Source: Hydractinia symbiolongicarpus (lineage: Eukaryota > Cnidaria > Hydrozoa > Anthoathecata > Hydractiniidae). Taken from it: a stretch of 64,000 nt of DNA. Below are positions 56,863-64,000 of the stretch, piece after piece. Position numbers and translations under genes: made by a program. The first letter of the stretch is position 1, and every line of letters begins with the position of its first letter. The notes below the pieces were generated by a model. That model was not told where the DNA came from. It made no database searches and saw nothing but the letters and a program-made list of their open reading frames with translations. The DNA lies in contig NC_079884.1 of assembly GCF_029227915.1 (NCBI RefSeq), forward strand, positions 22,072,001-22,136,000. The letters run 5' to 3'.

Positions 56863-59800
56863 AACCCAAGCAACAATAAAACAAAAAATCAACATCATGT
56901 ATTTTTTTATTTTTGTTTTGTGTCTGAGAATTTGAGATCGAAGCGTATAAGAAGAGCCGCTAGCAGATGTTAAACGCGAGTTTGGAAGCTGCTCGCTGAG
57001 AGTATTGATTATTTGAAGTTGTTTTACCATTAAATACCTCAACCCTTACGTCAACATGACTAAAGTAAAAAGGAGAAACATAGAAAAACTAGACATCTAA
57101 AGATTTTTGACTAAGCGTTTGATCAACAATGTGGCATTGAAATCACCACCAATAAAGTTCGTACAGTCCGATTGTTTATCAACACTCCCTTTAATTTAAT
57201 TGTACAGACTTTGGTTTTTGAACGTACGTACGTTTTTGGTCATTGGTGCTAAAACAAATTTTCTAGCAATTTCTTGTGGGATTATTTTTTAAAATAATAC
57301 AATAGGGCTATTTCTTTTATTTTATGGAATCTTAGACCAATCTTGCCAATAGATATCATTTCAATGAAATACAATGTGTACAGGAAGAAGCGACTTAAAA
57401 AGTTAGTCATCTAACATATCAAGTGAAAAATTGAGAGTGTACTTTCCATCGTCGCCATTTTGTTTTAGTGCGTTTTGTTTACAAAATGTCAGTCGGGTAT
57501 CGAAGCTAAATCATTTCTCCTTTTTCATCGGAACGGACTCATTTTTTCTGTATACTGGATAAGCTCAGTTTCGTGTGGACAGACACCTCTGTCCGGAGCC
57601 CGTGTAAACATGGTTTTAGTTTTGACCATTTAGTGCGAGTTTTTGTTTCATTAATGATTACACCAAAAAAACAATTTTTACATATTTTTTATCTGACAAG
57701 CGTTTGGTTTTAATATTATGAAATGTTTTTTTTATTTTTTTTTTTGTTTTTTTACTGCATGTTGCAAATTTTATATACATGTTGCAAACTGTTGGTTTAG
57801 GATATTTTGTGCATAGCTGTTGTTCTGTGAAAAAATTCATGAAAATTTTTCCGTCGGTACTATCTTGGCCCACAGCTACCATCTTAGTTCGAAAATAAAA
57901 TACGAATAGCTATTATAGACTACAACCCCGGGCATGAATTATTGCAAAGGAGGTCGAAATTTCGAAGGTCTTAACCACAAGCAATTGATAGAGCGGTTTC
58001 TATGTAAGTAACACGCGCTACGAGCTCGTTAATGTTCACTACAGATGCTACATGTTAACTGTTCTATCTAAAATTTTATAGGGCAAATATTTTTGCTGAC
58101 ATCAGCACGGCCGATTTCCACGACTTTTTGGACCTTTTTGGTCGTGGTGCGGATTCTTTGATAATGCGGGCATTGCAGAAATTTTAACGGGGATTTTCCC
58201 TTCGTACACATTTCTTACATCGCTATTTCCTACATGCTCGCCTAACTGTTAGCATGAAATAGTAAAATTTACTTGAGCGGGGGTTATCGCTATGATTTTT
58301 AGAGCGATTATAATGCAGTTTTCGATCTACTTCCCTCCCTTGGTTTCTAAAAACTTGCAGAAAGTTCACAGGGACAAAAGCTACGATTTTAAACGGACAA
58401 CAAAATACGCGTATCACAATATAAACTAGTCGTGGAAAAATCCAGAATGTCACCCGTCCTTTAGTTACACGCTATTTAGTTTTCCCGTAGCACGACGTTT
58501 TTCTTGCGGACAGACAGACAGACAAAATACGGGTGTCGTTATAGAGACTAGCTTATATCGTGTAAAGTCCAAGAGAATCATTAAAATATATCACATTTGC
58601 TATTGCGGCGAATTTTACATCGTGCAATCTATACACGAAATCGACCGCGTGAAAGATAGACAATGAATTACTATAGTGACTGGCCATTAGCCTTTGGAAA
58701 CATCGCACCTGTCATACATTTTAGACATGACACCTAGGATTAGATATGACGTGTAAAGATGCATGCACAATGTATGCGTGCGGGTGAGCTTTTCCACACC
58801 TGCGAAGGTCTCTACTCCAATGGTAATAAAGCTCCTTCTGCACATATGGCAAAGTTTACCCGCGCTTAAACTTTCATCCTGGTCCCGGGCTAATCATCTT
58901 TATTTCAGACCCCGCCAAACCGTCCACAAATTAATTTTATTACTTCGTGGAAAACGCAAAGTGAGATGCACAAAAAAAACGCGGGAAATTTGTACCACGT
59001 GCTACCGACTCTGAAATACATTCTGTATAATATTATGCAAGCTACACATTTAACTTTTATAAATCAATAATATTTCTTTTCTGAACACAGGAAACAAAAC
59101 AGTCTTCTTCCGCGAGAATTCTTCTTTTACAACTTTTGCATGCATGAATATCTTCTTGCTGCTAAGTGATACCTTTATAATTCCAATTCCCACTTAAACA
59201 ATAATATTTAATCAAACGCACGCTTGGTTGGGTACCCACTGATCTTGATACAATGTAAATCTGATAACTGCGCGAACGATGTTTCGATTTTTATCAAAGT
59301 GTACTCATCCACTTAATGTTTGAGTTTAGACTTCACGAAACATGTTCAAACGTCTTTGATTTAAACGGCTGGTTTCCATATGCTGTTGTTTAAAACTTGA
59401 CTAAATATAAATTCTAACTATTACATATTTTACCCTTTCAGCAGCACATTTAAATCGAAACAAGAAATTTGAATAAATATACAACATTTTTCTTTGTTTT
59501 ACTTTATTTGCGGAAAAAGTGTGTAAAATTGGAGGACAGTGAAAACCAGGTTATTTTGTCAAAATAAACAAAAACTGAGCTGTTTACGATTTTTTTATTA
59601 ACCCCGCGGTATAAAAATTAGTTCCGGTGCATGAAGCTAGGTCATGCTTTGATGATTAAACTAGAGAAAGTTAATGACTTCAACGAAAGGAGGGTAAAAA
59701 CAATCGCCGCGAAACTGACAACAAACAGTACAAAAAACTTTCACAGAAGCCGCGTTATTATCCAGAAGAAAAGATTTTTACTCTGCTGTTTCTTATGCAT

Positions 59801-60297
59801 GATTTAAAACTGTGAAAAAAAAGCAGAAATTATGCACAACGAAAAATAAAAACGTGCTTTGCAGAAAATAATAGATAATTAGCAAGGTAATTAATATTTA
59901 TACTTAAAGTCATCACTATATCATACGGCTAGCAATATATCAGGATAAGCAGGGTATTTTTTACTGTTACTTGTTTGGGAGCATTTCATATAGCTAATTC
60001 ATAACGTTCTCTCATTTCTGCAACATGGGCTAGATGCATCAAAGCTGTTTTTGTGTCAAAGCAACAAAAAAATCATTTCAATTGACATTATTGAGCTAAA
60101 AGGGGCACGGTAGAATGTAATAATTTAACCTTGCTTAATTTCTTGGTAACTCCCAACATATACATATACGGAGTGATAAAAAATGCATCTTTGTGACAGA
60201 AGAGCAAATTGCAATGCATCATCTCACTAATCTCCTCCTTTCTAGATTCAAAAAGCGACGCATATATGACGTCATAATCAAACCACGATCCGAAACA
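56863..60297. other. Gene-free stretch before the metalloprotease gene
   Basis: Contains the ACTAG repeat at 58420-58556. Otherwise short frames without support. AATAAAA right after the channel stop (56875) is a candidate polyadenylation signal for Kv paralogue 3. Confidence 0.45.
58420..58556 (+). repeat. ACTAG/CAGACAGA dispersed repeat, copy 3
   Basis: Bounded by AAACTAGTCGTGG and AGAGACTAGCT, so the ends are imperfect inverted ACTAGTC/GACTAGC. Inside lie GGAAAAATCCAGAATGTCAC, CCGTCCTTTAG, TTTCCCGTAGCACGACG, GACAGACAGACAGAC and AAATACGGG. Length about 135 bp, no ORF. A MITE-like element is the simplest reading. Confidence 0.65.
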
Positions 60298-63200
60298 ATG
60301 GACACTGGTCAATTATTAGCACTATATTTCTTTCAATTACTGCAGGTAATTTCTATCTTTCTCCTATTTTTCTTCATTTAAATGCCTACTGTTTATAAAC
60401 GCACCGGTTGGAAGGCAAATAAAACAAACGATATGTCGCTCTCAAACGCAACTTTCGAAAAAGTGAGGTTGATCTGGAATGAACAGCGACGTTTGACAAC
60501 AGCTACGGTTTAGAGCAGTAGCATTGATTGTTTTATTTTTCCATTTCGTCCTTTATATTTCCTTCCGTTTAGGATGGTGTCTCCCTTTGATGGTTTCTCC
60601 CTTTTTTCGTTCTACATACAAATACCTTATTTTTCAGCTTTCCCAACTATTTACCATGGATGTCATTGAAACAGGTATGAAGTTAACTATCGCAGTTTTA
60701 GGTGTGTTTCTTCAGCAAGTACCCTTTTTTAAAAAAGTTTTTAAAAACTGCTTTAGATGTCGACCATGAAATTATCTATCCATACATCCAATATACCAAC
60801 CATCAAAGGGAAGACGAAAGAACTTATAGAAGAAAAAGAAGCGCGAATAATTATTACGGCGATTACAAAGATAGTAGAGATAAAACCAAAATGAAAATTG
60901 ACTTCAATGCGTTAGGAAGAGACTTTAAAGTTGATTTAGATCTTAACAAAAAACTATTAGCACCTAATTTTAAAATTGAAATACTTGGAGAGCACGGTAA
61001 AGTTACAAAGATTAACGGGGCACGGAATTGTTACTACACAGGCAGGCTGCGAGATGACAACACCAGTTTAGTTTCGTTGAGTCACTGCAACGGTCTGGTG
61101 AGTGGAAAGTGTTTGGGATTAAATTAAAAGGAAACCTGAGCAATTTTGTGAAGCAAATGCAATGCAATGTGTTGCATTGTATGAGCATTTTGTTACATTG
61201 TTGCAGCAGCATTTTTCCGCATGATTTTCATACATTACACACTTAGAAAATGACGTAGGATCGATTGCATTACTTGCTTTAAATAACTCAAAACAAATAT
61301 TTGTCAAAATGTGCAGCAAAATGTTTTTGGGTGGGTTAAATATTAAATGAGTTGCTTACGATGATAGGTTATCTAGTGGTTTCTTCAATGTTGTTTAATT
61401 AATGCTAGCAGTATTATTATTGTTAACAACCGCACAGGAAGTTTTATCTTTTTTTGGTTTACAGGAAGGAATAATTCAAACTGCTGGAGAGAAAATATCA
61501 ATCAAACCTTTCCGACACGAAGATGGTGTGGATGGCGAGCCGTCGTCGTCAAAGCATCGTCCACATGTGGTAAGAAGGATGAATGACGAGATTGAAGACG
61601 CCTTGCAGATGGTTGACGATGTTCTAGGAACAGATAAATATCGACAAAAAAGATTTCTTGAAGAGGCTAGTGATAGTAGCTGCGGCTTAGACGGTATGTC
61701 ACATTGTTGGTCTTTGAGAATTTTATCTAGTCTCAACTAATTTGAGCAGCAAAGCAAACACAAATATTTGCCTTGACCCTAATTATCTCAATCACAAGCA
61801 ATGCGTTAGAAAGCCACGTTTCCATCATGTAAAATTATTTTCCTGTACGAATCGAGTCATACGACCAAAAATATATTTTGAATTTGTCAAGGACTTGGCC
61901 AAAATCATTATTCAGTTAAAACGATTTTTAAATAAAAATAAACGTGTGTGCTCAAGTATGTGTGCTGTTACGGATCGTTCACAAACCTTTATGGGAAAAG
62001 GGTAAGGGAAAGCGGTATGCTAAAGTTGACGCTGGTTAAAGGAGTAGGGGGGGAGGTGACACAACCTCACTGTTTTTACCGCATAACTTTCGTATTTGAT
62101 AAGAAATCATTTTTGCGAAATGAAGTTGTAACCATTTTGACATATTCCGTGAAAATACGTATCGCAATTGACGGTAATTTCGCGTACAATGTTTGATGCT
62201 GATCGGTTTTTTTTAACGAGAAACGAACATTTCTTTATTTTCAGATTTGAAGCCGCACATACGTTGGACACGTGGTATTATGTCTGAAAAACTTGGTGAA
62301 CAGACGATAGAAACCATGTTGACTATTGACCAAAAAATGACGCAATACTATGGCATGGATGCAGCAAAACAGTATGCTCTGACAATAGCCAACGTGGTAT
62401 GATTGACTGTTTTAAAATAAAGAAAATGAAGAAAGTGATAATTTTGCTGCACGTTTAAATAGAGATTTATGATTATTTTTAGGCACATGATATTTTGCGC
62501 GATTCAACGATTGGTCCTAACACTGTCAACATGATCATATCAAAACTTGTCATTTTGACGTCACCTTTGGTAAGTAATTATCGTTGCTTTTTTGAGAATA
62601 GTTGAGTTTGACTGTAGTGGCATTATAACACGCACTATAAGTGTCTTTCCTTTGACCTTAAAAAATCCTCTAAGCTTTGACCTAAAGTCCTTAGTTAGTG
62701 GAGCACGATTTTCTCTGTCCTTGAACGAATAAAATTTGCACTAATGAAATCCGATCGTACTAAAGATTATGCATTTTTTTATTTTAATACTGTAACTTAT
62801 TTTCATTACAGGAAGATCTTACAATCAATCACCATGCAAGAAATTCTCTAGCATCGTTTGGTAAATGGTCTGATAGAAGAAATAATATCAATACTGATCA
62901 TCCTGACCATTATGATTATGCTGTTCTGTTTACAAAGTAAGTAACAGTAAGAATCGCGAAATTTAATTCTCGTGAAAGTTAAGGCGGAAGTTCGCATCAG
63001 TCTTTTAGCACATCGCTTCATAGCGCACGCATCAAAGTGCTCAATATCGTGAAATATTTAGGAGTACTTTTTCCTCGTGGTGCTCGTTTCAAAAGTCCAA
63101 ATCGTATTACAATCTTTATAAGCGCTGAAAGTGCTGTAGTGTTAACATAATTTCATGACTTCGACCAATGAGTTTGCTTGAATCACCGTCATTTTGAATT

Positions 63201-63623
63201 TAAGCGCTCATTTCAGTTTCCAATAAACATCGTGATGTCGCTTGAACGTACGACTGTGCAGCGCTAAGTACATCGTGTGATCGATTTGTACCTTCGCCCT
63301 TTATCTTCTCTTGGTAGCGATGACAAGTCGATCTCTATAAAACAAGAATAATTACAGAACTCAATCAGTCCGAGCATATTTATAATAACAGTTGGTGACA
63401 GAGTTAACACTATCATTTTGTTGATTTAGAGTATTCTCCAAGAAGGAACTTACCCTTTATTATTTTTTGCGCGAGTTTTTGAACAATGAACACATGGGCA
63501 TCTTATAAAGTTTTTAAGTGTATTTTTCTTTATTTCTGTTTTTTAATGTCTTGAAATGATTCATATTTTTTTATTTTAGACATGATATATGTGTTGATAA
63601 AAACCAACCTTGTGAAACAAAAG
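60298..63623 (+). CDS. ADAMTS-like secreted metalloprotease, 5' part
   Basis: Eight exons with consistent phases: 60298-60345, 60638-60674, 60757-61097, 61465-61693, 62245-62396, 62483-62569, 62812-62936, 63580-63623. Seen: a probable signal peptide (MDTGQLLALYFFQLLQ then LSQLF), a prodomain with YRRKRSANN (a furin-like basic site), C...C spaced as in ADAM prodomains, an SSCGLDG cysteine-switch-like motif at the end of exon 4 after a second basic site (RQKR), and the start of the reprolysin domain (ETMLTIDQKM, TIANVAHDILRDSTIG, ISKLVILTS, HHARNSLASFGKW, YAVLFTKHDIC). The pattern fits ADAMTS more than ADAM. The HExxH zinc site, disintegrin-like and thrombospondin parts would lie beyond the window. 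An alternative start within 60658-60702 is possible. Probably matrix-processing, secreted. Confidence 0.85.
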
Positions 63624-64000
63624 GTAACACTAATTATTGCATGAATAACATTTTAGAACATACACTAAAAGAAGAATTTTTGCAGTGTGGTATGTTTTAA
63701 CTCCTCCTCCTTTAAGAATGCAGCGAAATGTAACCAAAGATTAAATATTGCTAATTATTGCGTCCATCCATACAAAAATTAATGACTTGCAGCTCTTAGT
63801 TTTGAAGGAGACAAAAAGCTTTTTTTTCTATAGGGGTAATTTCCGCCGTTAAGATTTAAGTAGTGCACCATATTTTCAACAACAAAAACCTTATCCCAGA
63901 GTTCCGGAGTCATTTACATGTGCTTTGTTCCTCACTCGCCTTGTTTTGTCAAATAACAAAAAGTATTAATTTGCAGTAGCATGTTTTGGTTTTAAGATGA
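63624..64000. other. Intron of the metalloprotease gene
   Basis: No exon matching the next ADAMTS segment (the one leading to HExxH) was found before the window end. Confidence 0.5.

Overview
The window is AT-rich eukaryotic DNA with intron-containing genes, long introns, many dispersed repeats and decayed transposons. The gene content points to a cnidarian, probably a hydrozoan: several intronless Shaker-type K+ channel paralogues, a compact intronless Mos kinase, and relics of the SWIM/YqaJ and THAP mobile genes common in cnidarian genomes. The organism assignment is inference; no sequence here names the species.

Layout. 0-13.8 kb: an intronless mos-like kinase (minus, 4.4-5.3 kb) among repeats, a HECT E3 ligase relic (11.1 kb) and a short tandem repeat (12.4 kb). 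13.8-19.4 kb: a nine-exon receptor gene (plus) encoding a signal peptide, a PLAT-like domain, three Ig-like domains, one membrane helix and a long tail. 20.4-21.9 kb: Kv paralogue 1 (minus). 24.5-25.0 kb: a shrunken SWIM/THAP mobile element relic. 25.7-28.0 kb: a complete five-exon chymotrypsin-like protease (minus). 30.6-32.5 kb: two possible exons of a ligand-binding domain. 34.1-35.1 kb: a two-exon METTL27-like methyltransferase (plus). 36.4-38.8 kb: a BEL/Pao integrase relic beside a second, longer SWIM-YqaJ/THAP element. 40.2-41.3 kb: two possible exons and a retroelement-derived ORF. 42.8-44.5 kb: Kv paralogue 2 (minus) with a tandem duplicate of its 3' end. 49.7-55.1 kb: two AAAT microsatellites, each beside clusters of a 14-bp motif that partly forms palindromes. 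55.5-56.9 kb: Kv paralogue 3 (plus). 60.3 kb to the window end: the 5' part of an ADAMTS-like metalloprotease (plus).

The most unusual signal is the Kv trio. All three are single-exon and keep the Shaker T1 and six-helix layout. All three have GVGYG in place of TVGYG in the selectivity filter, lack the two outermost S4 arginines (one has a Lys at the second position), and have altered the S6 PVP hinge. Paralogues 1 and 3 also share a 197-bp T1 segment with only three differences, although the rest of the genes is strongly diverged; this looks like gene conversion. A second lead is a candidate two-gene transposon with convergent SWIM-YqaJ and THAP genes, seen as two independently decayed copies. 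A third is the PLAT-plus-Ig receptor. Apart from the Kv trio and the mobile elements, the neighbouring genes show no functional link.
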